In this document: positions 16,655 through 26,054 of the stretch, piece by piece
Layout of the letters: each line of letters begins with the position of its first letter
Position numbering within the stretch: position 1 is the first letter of the stretch
Origin: JAACFF01 sp963701435
Lineage (GTDB): Bacteria > Chloroflexota > Anaerolineae > Promineifilales > Promineifilaceae
Assembly (NCBI GenBank): GCA_963701435.1
Contig: CAVPAL010000010.1
Span: 62,001 to 126,000, forward strand
Length of the DNA: 64,000 nucleotides
Reading direction: 5' to 3'
Position numbers and translations under genes: made by a program
The notes under the pieces: generated by a model
Told to the model about the DNA's origin: nothing
The model's input: the letters and a program-made list of their open reading frames with translations, nothing else
Database searches by the model: none

Positions 16655-18313
16655 ATGTCATCACAACTTGATAATCAGTCTCAATCCCGTGACTTTCCCA
16701 CTGGCTTAGACTTAATCCACAATCCCATCTTGAACCGCGGTACCGCATTCACGGAAGAAGAGCGAGACGCATTCGGACTACGCGGCCTTCTGCCGCCGCG
16801 TGCAGTCACTCAGGATATTCAGGTGGAACGCATCATGGAAAATTATTCCAAGAAGCCCACAAATCTGGAAAAATATATTTTCCTGATGTCGCTGGAAGAT
16901 CGCAACGAAAACCTGTTTTACCGCGTTGTCATGGACAACCTGGAAACAATGATGCCCATTATTTACACGCCCACTGTCGGACAAGCGTGTCAAGAATATG
17001 GTCATATTTTCCGCCGGCCGCGCGGTCTGTACATTTCGATAGCTGACAAAGGGCGCATTGCGGAACTGCTGTCCCATTGGCCTTACACCGATGTGCGCGT
17101 AATTGTGGTCACCGACGGCGAACGCATTTTAGGGCTGGGCGATCTGGGCGCCAATGGCATGGGTATTCCTGTGGGTAAATTGTCGCTCTACACCGCCTGC
17201 GCAGGCATCGATCCCGCCACAACATTGCCCATTACGCTGGACGTGGGCACAAACAATGCGAATTTATTAAATGATCCACTCTACATTGGCCTGCAGCAAA
17301 ATCGGATCACCGGCGCGGCGTACGATGAGCTGATTGAAGAGTTTATGACGGCCGTTCACGCACGCCTCCCCCACGCCTTGATTCAGTTCGAAGATTTTGC
17401 CAACCATAACGCTTTCCGCTTGTTGGAAAAATATCGCAATCAAATCTGCACTTTCAACGATGACATCCAGGGCACCGCCAGCGTTTCACTGGCCGGTTTA
17501 TTTGCCTCCCTGCGGCTAACTGGCAGCCGGCTCCAGGATAATCAATTCCTTTTCCTGGGCGCGGGTGAAGCCGGAATTGGCATCGCCGATTTAATCGTCT
17601 CGGCCTTGCAAGATGAAGGTATATCAGAGGCAGAAGCGCGCCAAAAATGCTGGTTTGTTGATTCGCGCGGACTGGTGATCAAGCAGCGCAGCGATCTGGC
17701 CGAACACAAACTCGCCTACGCCCAAGATCACGCGCCAATTACAAGTTTTCAGGAGGCAGTGGAAACCTTGCGACCTACGGCGATCATCGGCGTTTCCGGC
17801 CAGCCCAAAACCTTTACGCAGCCAATTATTGAAATGATGGCCCAATTTAACGCCAAACCCATAATTTTTGCACTGTCAAATCCCACCTCCAAAGCAGAAT
17901 GCACGGCCGAAGAAGCGTACACCTGGTCTGATGGGCGCGCCATTTTTGCCAGCGGCAGTCCTTTCAATCCGGTCACTTACAAAGGACAAACTTTTGTGCC
18001 GGGTCAAGGCAACAACGCCTATATTTTCCCGGGCGTTGGCCTGGGAGTGGTAGCATGTCAGGCAAGACATGTGACCGACGAGATGTTTGAGGCGGCGGCG
18101 CGCACGCTGGCGGACATGGTTACGGATGAGGACCTGGCGTTGGGACGCGTTTATCCTTCCTTCAAACGTATCCGCGCCGTGTCGGCCGCTATCGCAACGG
18201 CCGTTGCCGAAATCGCCTATAAACAAAACCTGGCTACCGTTCCCAGACCGGAGAATTTGCCGGCGTTCATAGCAGCACAGATGTATGAGCCGAGTTATAA
18301 TCCTATCGTCTGA
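16655..18313 (+). CDS. maeA: NAD-dependent malic enzyme (large, MaeA type)
   Basis: 552 residues, the length of the large malic enzymes (SfcA/MaeA). It oxidatively decarboxylates malate to pyruvate with NAD(P)+. The N-terminal domain shows LEKYIFLMSLEDRN, IIYTPTVGQACQEYG (active-site Tyr) and RGLYIS. The catalytic/metal region is VVTDGERILGLGDLGANGMGIPVGK, then FEDFANHNAFRLLEKY and CTFNDDIQGTASV. The NAD-binding domain has FLGAGEAGIGIADL, and the end carries FALSNPTSKAE and NNAYIFPGVGLG. ATG at 16655 follows GGAG. A strong terminator lies at 18389. NAD rather than NADP preference is inferred from the class. Confidence 0.93.
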   Translation: MSSQLDNQSQSRDFPTGLDLIHNPILNRGTAFTEEERDAFGLRGLLPPRAVTQDIQVERIMENYSKKPTNLEKYIFLMSLEDRNENLFYRVVMDNLETMMPIIYTPTVGQACQEYGHIFRRPRGLYISIADKGRIAELLSHWPYTDVRVIVVTDGERILGLGDLGANGMGIPVGKLSLYTACAGIDPATTLPITLDVGTNNANLLNDPLYIGLQQNRITGAAYDELIEEFMTAVHARLPHALIQFEDFANHNAFRLLEKYRNQICTFNDDIQGTASVSLAGLFASLRLTGSRLQDNQFLFLGAGEAGIGIADLIVSALQDEGISEAEARQKCWFVDSRGLVIKQRSDLAEHKLAYAQDHAPITSFQEAVETLRPTAIIGVSGQPKTFTQPIIEMMAQFNAKPIIFALSNPTSKAECTAEEAYTWSDGRAIFASGSPFNPVTYKGQTFVPGQGNNAYIFPGVGLGVVACQARHVTDEMFEAAARTLADMVTDEDLALGRVYPSFKRIRAVSAAIATAVAEIAYKQNLATVPRPENLPAFIAAQMYEPSYNPIV

Positions 18314-18388
18314 GCCTGACGTGCAAATTTCATGAGGGCCAGGTAAGTTTACAGCCTGAGAACCTCCAATTTAAATTATTTATGTCAA

Positions 18389-18425
18389 GCAAAGACCGCC
18401 TATATAGGCGGTCTTTGCATTTTTG
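18389..18425 (+). terminator. Rho-independent terminator after malic enzyme
   Basis: A perfect 12-bp stem, GCAAAGACCGCC paired with GGCGGTCTTTGC around a TATATA loop (18389-18418), is followed by ATTTTTGG. It is 75 bp after the malic enzyme stop and before the next gene. Confidence 0.88.
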
Positions 18426-18512
18426 GTCAATTTACACATAGCCATACCGCGTTTGATTACTATAATATTTGTGGAGAAACGGCCGTTTAGCACAAGCGGA
18501 CGGAGAAATATT

Positions 18513-19754
18513 ATGTTCGACACAATGGCAAACGAAGATTTCAATCGCGCATTTCGGCGCGGTTTCTGGCGCAAAATCAGCAGTTGGCTTTCGGGAGAAA
18601 GCAATGAACTCCTGCCTTATGATGAAGTCAGGCGGCAGCTTCCCTTTGAAGGACAGCGAGACATTGGCCTGCAAGAAGTGCCCCTGGAAAAAATCGTTGG
18701 CAGCGTTGGGCGTTACCGCGACTTCGATCGCGCCTTTTTGCCGACGCAAAAAGTGACTTCCGGACGCTGGATCAACATCAGTAAAGCACGCTATAAGGAC
18801 ATAGAACTGCCGCCAATTGAAGCCTACAAAATTGGCGACGTTTACTTTGTAAAAGATGGCAATCACCGGGTTTCTGTCGCCCGAGAACGAGACCAGGCCT
18901 TCATCGACGCCTATGTAATCGAAATTTCTGTACCGATTACCGTGACGCCAGACATAGAATTGGACGACCTGCCTGCTAAAAATGCATATGCCAAGTTCAT
19001 GCAATCTACAAACCTGAATCACCTGCGTCCCAAAGCTGATCTGGAGCTTTCACTGCCGCAAGAATATGATCGGCTGTCGGGTCATATCAATGCGCATCGT
19101 TATTACTTAAGTCTGGATCGAGGTTACGAGGTACCCAACGAAGAAGCTGCGATCTCCTGGTATGACAATGTATATCTGCCGCTGATAACAGCTATTCAAG
19201 AAAACGATCTCCCTGCTCACTTCTCCGAATACACATTAACCGATCTCTATTTATTTGTGAGTGAATACCAATGGCTGCTGCGGGAAGAAGGCGAAGGCAA
19301 AGACTCACTTGACGCCACGACACAGGAACTAATGCGTGTCTATAATCAAAAAGAAATTCGCCGCATCCTATCTTACTTACGCCGCGCAAACTGGATCAGC
19401 CGCATGATTTTGGAACAAGAGCAGGCTGAATTTATGACCCAAACCAATCTTAACGAGGTCAGAGCGGACGTGGATATTACACTCAGTTTTCCGGGCAAAT
19501 ATACAAATTTACTCGAGCATATCAATGCTCACCATTATTTCATGGGCAAAGAGCGCCAGTCAGACGTCCCTTATGAAGAAGCGGTGGTCTCTTTTGTAGA
19601 CAATGTTTACCTGCCTCTGCTGGAAATTGTACGCGAACAAGAGATCATGGTTGACTTTCCCCGGCGCACCGAAGCAGATTTGTGTCTGTGGGTTCTGGAT
19701 CATCGCCAGGATTTAGTAGCGGCGCTCGACAGCTTGCCAAAGCCCAGCGAATAA
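18513..19754 (+). CDS. ParB/Srx-like N-domain protein with a duplicated C-terminal module
   Basis: 413 residues from the ATG at 18513, which has GGAG eight bases upstream; an in-frame upstream GTG is less likely. Residues about 40-150 contain EVPLEKIVGSVGR and VYFVKDGNHRVSVARER, the DGNHR signature of ParB/sulfiredoxin-like nucleotide-binding folds. The rest is an internal duplication of a roughly 95-residue helical unit. Copy A has LSGHINAHRYYLS and EEAAISWYDNVYLPLI; copy B has LLEHINAHHYFMG and EEAVVSFVDNVYLPLL. The His residues of the HINAH motif could bind a metal or phosphate. It resembles uncharacterised ParB-like/DUF4032-type proteins; the function is unknown. It is a single gene between a terminator and a convergent gene. 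Confidence 0.72.
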   Translation: MFDTMANEDFNRAFRRGFWRKISSWLSGESNELLPYDEVRRQLPFEGQRDIGLQEVPLEKIVGSVGRYRDFDRAFLPTQKVTSGRWINISKARYKDIELPPIEAYKIGDVYFVKDGNHRVSVARERDQAFIDAYVIEISVPITVTPDIELDDLPAKNAYAKFMQSTNLNHLRPKADLELSLPQEYDRLSGHINAHRYYLSLDRGYEVPNEEAAISWYDNVYLPLITAIQENDLPAHFSEYTLTDLYLFVSEYQWLLREEGEGKDSLDATTQELMRVYNQKEIRRILSYLRRANWISRMILEQEQAEFMTQTNLNEVRADVDITLSFPGKYTNLLEHINAHHYFMGKERQSDVPYEEAVVSFVDNVYLPLLEIVREQEIMVDFPRRTEADLCLWVLDHRQDLVAALDSLPKPSE

Positions 19755-19852
19755 TCAGCCCGATCTCATTTGTTCCAAAATCTGACACAAACTGCACGAA
19801 TTTAGGCCCTCTTAATCATATTATTCATGTCATTCGTGTCAAAAATCTCAAA

Positions 19853-22039
19853 CTACCGAACCTCAAAAACGCCCTGCAAACCCTCGGCGGAATTGGGACC
19901 AATCCACACATGAAAGTGACCCGGTTCAACTTTGTATTTCATATCTAAACCGTGGAAACCCAGCTCCTGTATGGATACACGAAATTCGACGATCCGGCTC
20001 TCGCCTGGCTGTAGGGCAAGACGCTGGAATCCTTTCAATTCCTTCACTGGTCGCGTCACTTCCCCCACCAGATCACGCACATAAAGCTGCACAATTTCCT
20101 CACCCGGCCACGATCCAATGTTGGCGATAACGGCCGTTACCCGCAGTTCATCCTCAATACCCACCACCGGCGTCTCTACAACTAATTCGCTATACGAAAA
20201 TTGCGAGTAGCTCAAACCGTAACCAAATGGGAACAGCGGCGTGTGGGTTTCATCAATATAATTGGCGCGATGGCGCATGTCGTACTGGAGCGTGCCCGCC
20301 CCTTCCGGCGGGCGGCCGCTGTTTTTATGGTTGTAATAAATCGGAATCTGCCCCACAGCCCGCGGCCAGCTTGCCGTCACTTTGCCGCTGGGATTAACAT
20401 TGCCAACCAGAATATCGGCTACGGCGCGCCCCGTGCGGATGCCGCCGTGCCAGGCCTGCAAAATTGCGGGAATCTCCTGCGCCAGCCACGGAATGGTTAA
20501 CGGCCGTCCACTCATCAAGACAACCACAACCGGCGCGCCCGTGACATGCACAGCCTCCAACAGCGCCTGCTGGTGACCGGGTAAATCGAGATAAGCGCGC
20601 GAATGGGCTTCACCGTTCATATATTCCCCTTCCCCCAAAACCAAAATAACGACATCGGCGGCGCGCGCAGCGGAAACCGCCGTTTCAAAATCAGGCGCCT
20701 CTTTGCCCTCCAAATCACATCCCGCCACATGCGTAATCGCAGCATCCGGCAAGACCTGCCGCAGCCCATCCAGCACGCTTTCCGTATCCTCATCCTGCCC
20801 GATGCGATACCAGCAGCCCAAAATCTCATGGTGATCATCCGCCAGGGGACCAATCAGCGCGATTTTCTTCACAGCAGGACCGAGCGGCAGCAAATCGCCT
20901 TCGTTTTTGAGCAAGACCATCGACTTTTGGGCTACCTCAAGCGCTTTTTCGCGGTAGGCAGGTTTAAGAATACTTTGCGCAGCGGCCGTTTCATCTGCAT
21001 ACGGGTTTTCAAACAGACCCAATGCAAATTTGAGACGCAGGATTCGGCGCACGGCCGAATCTACGAGCGCCAGTGGAACCATACCCGATTCAACCAGATC
21101 AGCCAGATACAGCCGATACGCCCCAGTAGCCATATCCATATCAACGCCGGCCAAAACTGCGCGTTTGCCGGCTTCTTTTAAATCGGCCGCAAATCCGTGC
21201 GCAATCAGCTCGCCGATCGCATCCCAATCGCTGAGCACAACCCCTTCATACCCCCATTCCTCGCGCAAAATCTGCCGCAAAACCAATTCATTGGCGCTGC
21301 AGGGCACGCCTGCAATTTCATTAAAAGCGGACATAACAGAGCCTGCGCCCGCATCAAAGGCGGCTTTGAAGGGCGGCAAATACACATCACGCAGCGTCCG
21401 CTCCGAAATATCAACCGTATTGTAATCACGTCCATCCTCCGTTGCGCCATAGGCCACGAAATGTTTGGGACAGGCGAGCACTTTACGGCCGTTTACCGCC
21501 ACACTCTGAAAACCACGCACCTGCGCGCGCGCCAGCTCAGCGCCCAAAAAGGGGTCTTCACCCGCGCCTTCCGCAATCCGCCCCCAGCGTGGATTACGGC
21601 AAATGTCCACCATTGGCGCAAAAGTCCAATGCGTGCCGTGCGCCGCCGCTTCTAGAGCCGAAATCCGGACAGCCTCCTCAATTAGCGCTGGCTCCCACGT
21701 GCACGACCACGCCAGTGGAATAGGAAAAATGGTGCGATAACCATGAATCACATCATTGCCCAAGATCAGCGGGATGCCCAGGCGGGACTCTTCCACTGCA
21801 ATGCGCTGTAAATGGTTCATGCCGGCCACATCATAATAATTTAGCGCCGAACCGAGCCCCTGGCGCACGTGCGCCTCTATCGACCTCTGGGCGAAAATTG
21901 GGGGGCAAAGCTGTGTCATTTGCCACACCTTTTCTTGCAGCGTCATTTGCGCTAACAAATTATCAACTCGCTTTTCAATTGATGGGTTAACTTCGCTGAA
22001 ACGATAAGCTGATTTCAAAATTTTCTCCAGTAAGGTCAA
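19853..22039 (-). CDS. Glycoside hydrolase family 3 beta-glycosidase
   Basis: 728 residues with the full GH3 layout. The N-terminal TIM-barrel is residues about 20-340, with the nucleophile Asp271 in GYEGVVLSDWDAI and substrate-binding blocks NDVIHGYRTIFPIPLA, APMVDICRNPRWGRI and CPKHFVAYGATEDGRDYN. The alpha/beta sandwich (about 380-600) follows, and then the Fn3-like C-terminal domain with LYVRDLVGEVTRPVKELKGF. It is BglX-like (beta-glucosidase or beta-xylosidase); specificity cannot be assigned. No signal peptide is seen, so it is probably cytoplasmic and acts on imported oligosaccharides. It follows the amidase gene with a 12-bp gap in the same direction. Confidence 0.92.
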   Translation of the reverse strand: MTLLEKILKSAYRFSEVNPSIEKRVDNLLAQMTLQEKVWQMTQLCPPIFAQRSIEAHVRQGLGSALNYYDVAGMNHLQRIAVEESRLGIPLILGNDVIHGYRTIFPIPLAWSCTWEPALIEEAVRISALEAAAHGTHWTFAPMVDICRNPRWGRIAEGAGEDPFLGAELARAQVRGFQSVAVNGRKVLACPKHFVAYGATEDGRDYNTVDISERTLRDVYLPPFKAAFDAGAGSVMSAFNEIAGVPCSANELVLRQILREEWGYEGVVLSDWDAIGELIAHGFAADLKEAGKRAVLAGVDMDMATGAYRLYLADLVESGMVPLALVDSAVRRILRLKFALGLFENPYADETAAAQSILKPAYREKALEVAQKSMVLLKNEGDLLPLGPAVKKIALIGPLADDHHEILGCWYRIGQDEDTESVLDGLRQVLPDAAITHVAGCDLEGKEAPDFETAVSAARAADVVILVLGEGEYMNGEAHSRAYLDLPGHQQALLEAVHVTGAPVVVVLMSGRPLTIPWLAQEIPAILQAWHGGIRTGRAVADILVGNVNPSGKVTASWPRAVGQIPIYYNHKNSGRPPEGAGTLQYDMRHRANYIDETHTPLFPFGYGLSYSQFSYSELVVETPVVGIEDELRVTAVIANIGSWPGEEIVQLYVRDLVGEVTRPVKELKGFQRLALQPGESRIVEFRVSIQELGFHGLDMKYKVEPGHFHVWIGPNSAEGLQGVFEVR

Positions 22040-22051
22040 CCGCGAAAAGTC

Positions 22052-23767
22052 TCAGGTCACTTTCAAACCGGGGTCAAAAAATATCTGCGGTTTTTGGCGC
22101 ACGACCTGCTGCTCGGCCGCCAGCGCAAGGCGCAGCAAGGTTGTCTCCTGCCAGGCGCGTCCAATCGCCTGCATGCCCAACGGCAGCCCCGCGCCGTTAT
22201 AGCCTGTGGGAAATGCAATGGCGGGCAGACCGGTCAGGTTGGCGGGGGTTACAAAACGCATTATCTCCGTGAGCGTCGTCAAATCAGAATCCCCATCGGG
22301 AAAAGCAGTCGCCGGAATCGGCGGCGCAGGCAGGCCGCTTGCCGGAGTTATAATCACATCAACCTCAGAGAGCGCTTGGTTGAAATTGGCAATCGTACGT
22401 GTGCGTACGCGCTGCGCCTGCACATAGTCGGCGGTCGTGAAGCGTCGCGCCAGGGCCAGATTGAGACGCACCTGAAGGCTGTGCTCCTGATGATGTTGGT
22501 CATATGTGGCGTTTAACGCCTGCGACATTTCGCCGGCAATGGTAATCACATGCGCGACGCGCGACGCCTCCAGATCAGGCAGCACAATCTCGCGTATAGA
22601 CGCGCCCAGACCGGTAAAATGATTGAGCATGGTTTCACACGCCTCGACAATATCGGCAGTCGCGTGACGAAACCAGGGCCAGTAGACGCCAAGCGTGAGG
22701 TCGCTTAAATCGAGATTGTCCCAACCAAGCAAACCAGGGTCAGGCTGGTGCAACGAGAGCGGATCTTTGGGGTCGGGACCGGCCAATACTGCGTAGGCCA
22801 GCGCCGCATCAGCAGCCGACGCCGCCAGTGGGCCAAGATGCGCCACGCTCCACGCCAGCGGGGCGGCGCCAAATTCGCTGACACGGCCGAATGTCGGTTT
22901 CAATCCAATAAGCCCGCAAAACGCCGCCGGAATGCGAATCGAGCCACCCCCATCGGCGCCGAGGGCCACAGGACAGAACCCGGCTGCAACGGCCGCTGCC
23001 GATCCGCTCGAACTGCCGCCGGTATAATGCGCAGGATTATAGGGGTTGCGCGGCGTGCCGTGAATGGGATTTTGGCCCGTGACGCCAATGCCAATTTCGT
23101 GCATATTGGCCTTTCCAAACAGCAGCGCGCCTGCCGCGCGCATGTGCGCCACAATCGTGGCGTCTGCCTTCACCGCCGACTGGCCCAAAAAACTGGTTCC
23201 CACGCTCGTCGCGTAGGGCGCCATGTCCAATTCATCTTTCACCGCCACAGGGACGCCGTCAAAAACACTCAACGGCCGTCTCGCTTTCAGGCGCTTGGCG
23301 GAAGCCTCCGCCTGCTGCAAAACATCTTGCTCATCAATTGCAATCATCGCCCGCAGCGGCGGGTCGGCAGCGTCGCCGGCGGCAACGGCTTTTAAAAGGT
23401 TTTGGGCTACCTCCAGCGGCGTAGTGCTGCCCCAGCGGTACGCTTCAGCATAATCAAATACAGTTGGGAAACGAAAGCCGGGCGCTTGATGCTGCGGGCG
23501 GCTGGCCGGCCACTCGAAAAGCGGCACCCCCTGTTTAGCCGCCGGTTTATCGCCGCGCGCAGCAACCGGGTAATAGGTGGGGGCGGCGTCAACTTGCTGC
23601 TGTCCCAGCCAGGTGATACCGCCATCTTTGAGCAGTTTTTTGCTCAACAATCCGCCAAATGGACCTTCGAGCAGGCGGGTGAACAGGCGTAACGACCGTC
23701 CCGATAAATAGGGTAATTCTGCTGATTTGAGATCGTAAACATCGGCGCCAGCTTGTGATTCGGCCAT
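22052..23767 (-). CDS. Amidase signature family hydrolase
   Basis: 571 residues with an intact Ser-cisSer-Lys triad. Lys177 is in GVPVAVKDELD, the cis-Ser is about S252 in YTGGSSSGSAAAVAAG, and the nucleophile is about S276 in GADGGGSIRIPAAFCG. The first about 100 residues are an extension before the conserved core, as in several plant-like and bacterial amidases. It hydrolyses an amide (possibly an aryl, acyl or amino acid amide). It is not part of a GatCAB operon and lacks GatA-like neighbours, so tRNA amidation is unlikely. It is transcribed with the GH3 gene downstream. Confidence 0.88.
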   Translation of the reverse strand: MAESQAGADVYDLKSAELPYLSGRSLRLFTRLLEGPFGGLLSKKLLKDGGITWLGQQQVDAAPTYYPVAARGDKPAAKQGVPLFEWPASRPQHQAPGFRFPTVFDYAEAYRWGSTTPLEVAQNLLKAVAAGDAADPPLRAMIAIDEQDVLQQAEASAKRLKARRPLSVFDGVPVAVKDELDMAPYATSVGTSFLGQSAVKADATIVAHMRAAGALLFGKANMHEIGIGVTGQNPIHGTPRNPYNPAHYTGGSSSGSAAAVAAGFCPVALGADGGGSIRIPAAFCGLIGLKPTFGRVSEFGAAPLAWSVAHLGPLAASAADAALAYAVLAGPDPKDPLSLHQPDPGLLGWDNLDLSDLTLGVYWPWFRHATADIVEACETMLNHFTGLGASIREIVLPDLEASRVAHVITIAGEMSQALNATYDQHHQEHSLQVRLNLALARRFTTADYVQAQRVRTRTIANFNQALSEVDVIITPASGLPAPPIPATAFPDGDSDLTTLTEIMRFVTPANLTGLPAIAFPTGYNGAGLPLGMQAIGRAWQETTLLRLALAAEQQVVRQKPQIFFDPGLKVT

Positions 23768-23881
23768 TGGCTTTTCTCCTTGTAAATCGAAATTCCATGT
23801 CGCTAGGCGATTTTGAAAATCGCGCTTCGGTTTTCATTCATGGTGGTGGGTTGCCGCCCATGAAGTCTCTCCTGAAAATAG

Positions 23882-23948
23882 CCTCCCGGAGGTTTCGTTT
23901 ATGATGAGCGTTCCCGATGAAAACCTCCGGGAGGTTGGTTTTCATCGC
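23882..23948. repeat. CTCCCGGAGG inverted-repeat element
   Basis: CCTCCCGGAGGTTT (23882-23895) and AAACCTCCGGGAGG (23921-23934) form a 14-bp stem with a 25-nt loop. The right arm is itself flanked by CGATGAAAACC and GGTTTTCATCG (23916-23948), giving an alternative hairpin. A related pair occurs at 52197-52276. The rest of 23768-24013 shows no gene. Confidence 0.75.
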
Positions 23949-24013
23949 TTTTGGTGTGCGGAACGCTCATGTCAACTCCTCAATTATTGATGGTTAATTG
24001 ACGCCTGCCTGCG

Positions 24014-25192
24014 CTAGGCATCAAGTATGGGTAAAATAATGATTGGATATTTGGTCACGATATAACTGGAGCCAACCCAGCCTTCCACACCGTTGGGCAG
24101 GCGCGCTTTGAGCCAGCCGCCGTTACGGCCGATCAGTTCAAGCACCGTGCCTCGGGAAACGGCCGTAGTCACATTGTCGCCAAACTCCGGCGCAGCGCGG
24201 ACGTTGAGCAGTTGAGCCGCAACAACGCCAAAGGGGCCATCCGGCGGTGTGACGATTCCGGCCGGCGACGTGGGCGTTGGTTGGGGTGTGGCGCCCGGCG
24301 TCACAATTAATATCGGCCCGCTCCCCAACCATTCATAGCTCAACTTTGCCAGCGCGGCGCCCCCATTTTCATAATATTCCATCACCACCGGAACCAATCC
24401 ACCCGCAACCAGCGTATCGGCCGTGTAAGTCACATCCTGGTTGTCATGCCATTGATCAATAATCAAGACCCCATTAACCCACAAGCGCACGCCATCATCG
24501 ACCGTTGTTGAGAAACGGTACCGTCCCGGGTTAAGGGTTAAGTTGCGTGTCCAGCGAACGGAAAAACGATCATTGGGAATCGTGGGCCAGGGAGAACCTA
24601 ACTGCCAATCAAAGTTGATTTCATTATCATCCCGCACCAACGCCGGCGCGCCGGAGAGATATTGATTATTGTAATAAACCCCTCGCCAGCGGGCGATAGG
24701 CTCCGGGGGCGGCGCTTGCGTCAATGCCCATGAGAATTTGGCCACAGCTTTGCCGCCCGCTTCATAATATTCAACCTTCAAGGTATGATCGCCGGCGCTT
24801 AGAAAAACGTCGCTGCTTAATGAATGTACCTGGCTGTCGGTCCAGGAGTCGATAATGAGCGTGTCATCCAGCCAAACGCGCATCCCATCATCCATTGTGG
24901 CCGTAAAGCGGTAGGTTCCGGGCGTTCCAAAATAGATGGTGCGTGTCCAGCGGGCCGAAAAATCGTCAACATCAACGCGTGAGTCCGGTGAACCATCCCC
25001 CCAATCATAATTGATAGCTTCTTCGTCGCGCGTCAAAACCGACGACCCCGACAGGGTGCGGTTGTTATAATATTGGGCCTTCCATTTTGCATCCCCGGCC
25101 GACGCGCGATAAGCGCCGCTAACAAGGATGAATGCTGCCAACAAAACAAAGCTGATAACAAGTCCATAGCGCCTACGATTTTTGGTTTTCAT
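24014..25192 (-). CDS. Secreted protein with two PA14 domains and an SH3b domain
   Basis: 392 residues from the ATG at 25192, which has a GAGG site just upstream and begins MKTKNRRRYG before a hydrophobic signal (VISFVLLAAFILVSG). Two PA14 modules of about 125 residues follow. Each opens with W(K/R)xxYYNN..LSG and contains W(G/Q)xGSP, RWTR(T/N)-, a GxYRF strand, DDG(M/V)R(V/L)W and DxHTLKVEYYE(A/N)GG or the equivalent. PA14 domains bind glycans. After a Pro/Thr linker comes a bacterial SH3 domain (LNVRAAPEFGDNV and EGWVGSSYI near the end). A cell-surface carbohydrate-binding role is likely; there is no enzyme domain. Confidence 0.85.
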   Translation of the reverse strand: MKTKNRRRYGLVISFVLLAAFILVSGAYRASAGDAKWKAQYYNNRTLSGSSVLTRDEEAINYDWGDGSPDSRVDVDDFSARWTRTIYFGTPGTYRFTATMDDGMRVWLDDTLIIDSWTDSQVHSLSSDVFLSAGDHTLKVEYYEAGGKAVAKFSWALTQAPPPEPIARWRGVYYNNQYLSGAPALVRDDNEINFDWQLGSPWPTIPNDRFSVRWTRNLTLNPGRYRFSTTVDDGVRLWVNGVLIIDQWHDNQDVTYTADTLVAGGLVPVVMEYYENGGAALAKLSYEWLGSGPILIVTPGATPQPTPTSPAGIVTPPDGPFGVVAAQLLNVRAAPEFGDNVTTAVSRGTVLELIGRNGGWLKARLPNGVEGWVGSSYIVTKYPIIILPILDA

Positions 25193-25360
25193 CGTTTCCC
25201 TCTCAATAAACAAAACAATCTTACAGATGGTACTGATTAAGCCCTGGTCAGCCTGCTGACCGTCCGTCATTTGGAGCATCTTTGATCATAAGCAATGTCA
25301 GCTAGCCTGACAAGCATTTTGCACACCCGAGATTTTGCAAAATCTTTTTTCTCCTTCTGG

Positions 25361-25390
25361 CAACGCCGCGCATTTGATTGCGCGGCGTTG
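25361..25390. terminator. GC-rich 12-bp hairpin between PA14 and methyltransferase genes
   Basis: CAACGCCGCGCA (25361-25372) and TGCGCGGCGTTG (25379-25390) form a perfect stem with a 6-nt loop. It is 24 bp beyond the methyltransferase stop on the minus strand. There is no T-run on the minus side, so simple intrinsic termination is uncertain. A small palindrome GATTTTGCAAAATC lies beside it at 25331-25344. Confidence 0.5.
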
Positions 25391-25414
25391 TGCTTCAGGT
25401 GATTGAATCGTAAA

Positions 25415-25996
25415 TTATTGTGGTTTACGGGCTACAAGTTGGGCGGCGCGTTTGGAATATTTGCCGGGTTGGCAACGGCCGTCTACCTCTGCATAATGCT
25501 CAACCACCCAATCGGCAAAAGCGGCGTGCAGTTCGTCCGGCTCCAGATAATAGTCAGCATCACGCGCTTCATAGTCTGTCCTGACAAAAGTTTCAAAAAT
25601 GAGCAGGCCGCCAGGCTTGAGCGCGCGCCGGTAAACGGGAAAGGTTTCACGCTGTAAAAAGCGAAAATTGACAATCACATCAAATGTATTGATTGGCAGC
25701 CACGGTTGGGAGAGATCGACAACGGCCGTTTCCAACCACACCCCCGCTTCCAAAGCCCGCTCCCGCGCCAGGCGCATTCCCACCTCAGAAATATCGAGCG
25801 CAATCACATGCAGGCCGCGCTGGGCCAGGAAAAAGCCATGCGTGGCCACCCCGGCGGCGGCGTCCAGCGCCAGGCCGGTTTCCGGAAGCAGATGCGCAAA
25901 ATTCAGCAGCAGTTGGCGCGGCGGCGATGCCAGCCAGGCGGCGCTGTTTTGGCCGAAACGGGTATTCCATTTGCGCGCGTCCGGATGCGTTGACAT
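25415..25996 (-). CDS. Class I SAM-dependent methyltransferase
   Basis: 193 residues, a compact Rossmann methyltransferase of the Methyltransf_11/TehB-like type. Motif I is ALDAAAGVATHGFFLA (about 39-54), with an acidic residue after strand 2 in VIALDISEVG and motif IV in FDVIVNFRFLQRETF. The C-terminus (KYSKRAAQLVARKPQ) ends the fold. A small-molecule target is likely, but the substrate cannot be deduced. It stands alone, divergent from the C39-like gene with a 58-bp gap. Confidence 0.82.
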   Translation of the reverse strand: MSTHPDARKWNTRFGQNSAAWLASPPRQLLLNFAHLLPETGLALDAAAGVATHGFFLAQRGLHVIALDISEVGMRLARERALEAGVWLETAVVDLSQPWLPINTFDVIVNFRFLQRETFPVYRRALKPGGLLIFETFVRTDYEARDADYYLEPDELHAAFADWVVEHYAEVDGRCQPGKYSKRAAQLVARKPQ

Positions 25997-26035
25997 GATG
26001 AATTACCTTATTAATATCCGAAAACGGTCACTTTA

Positions 26036-26053
26036 GTGGTTATAATAAACCAC
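26036..26053. promoter_or_regulatory. Perfect inverted repeat abutting the start of the C39-like gene
   Basis: GTGGTT-ATAATA-AACCAC occupies 26036-26053 and ends one base before the ATG at 26055. TATAAT (26041-26046) is embedded in it. It could be an operator or a translation-blocking hairpin. No clear -35 or Shine-Dalgarno sequence is seen, so the gene may be leaderless or start slightly downstream. Confidence 0.4.
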
Positions 26054-26054
26054 G

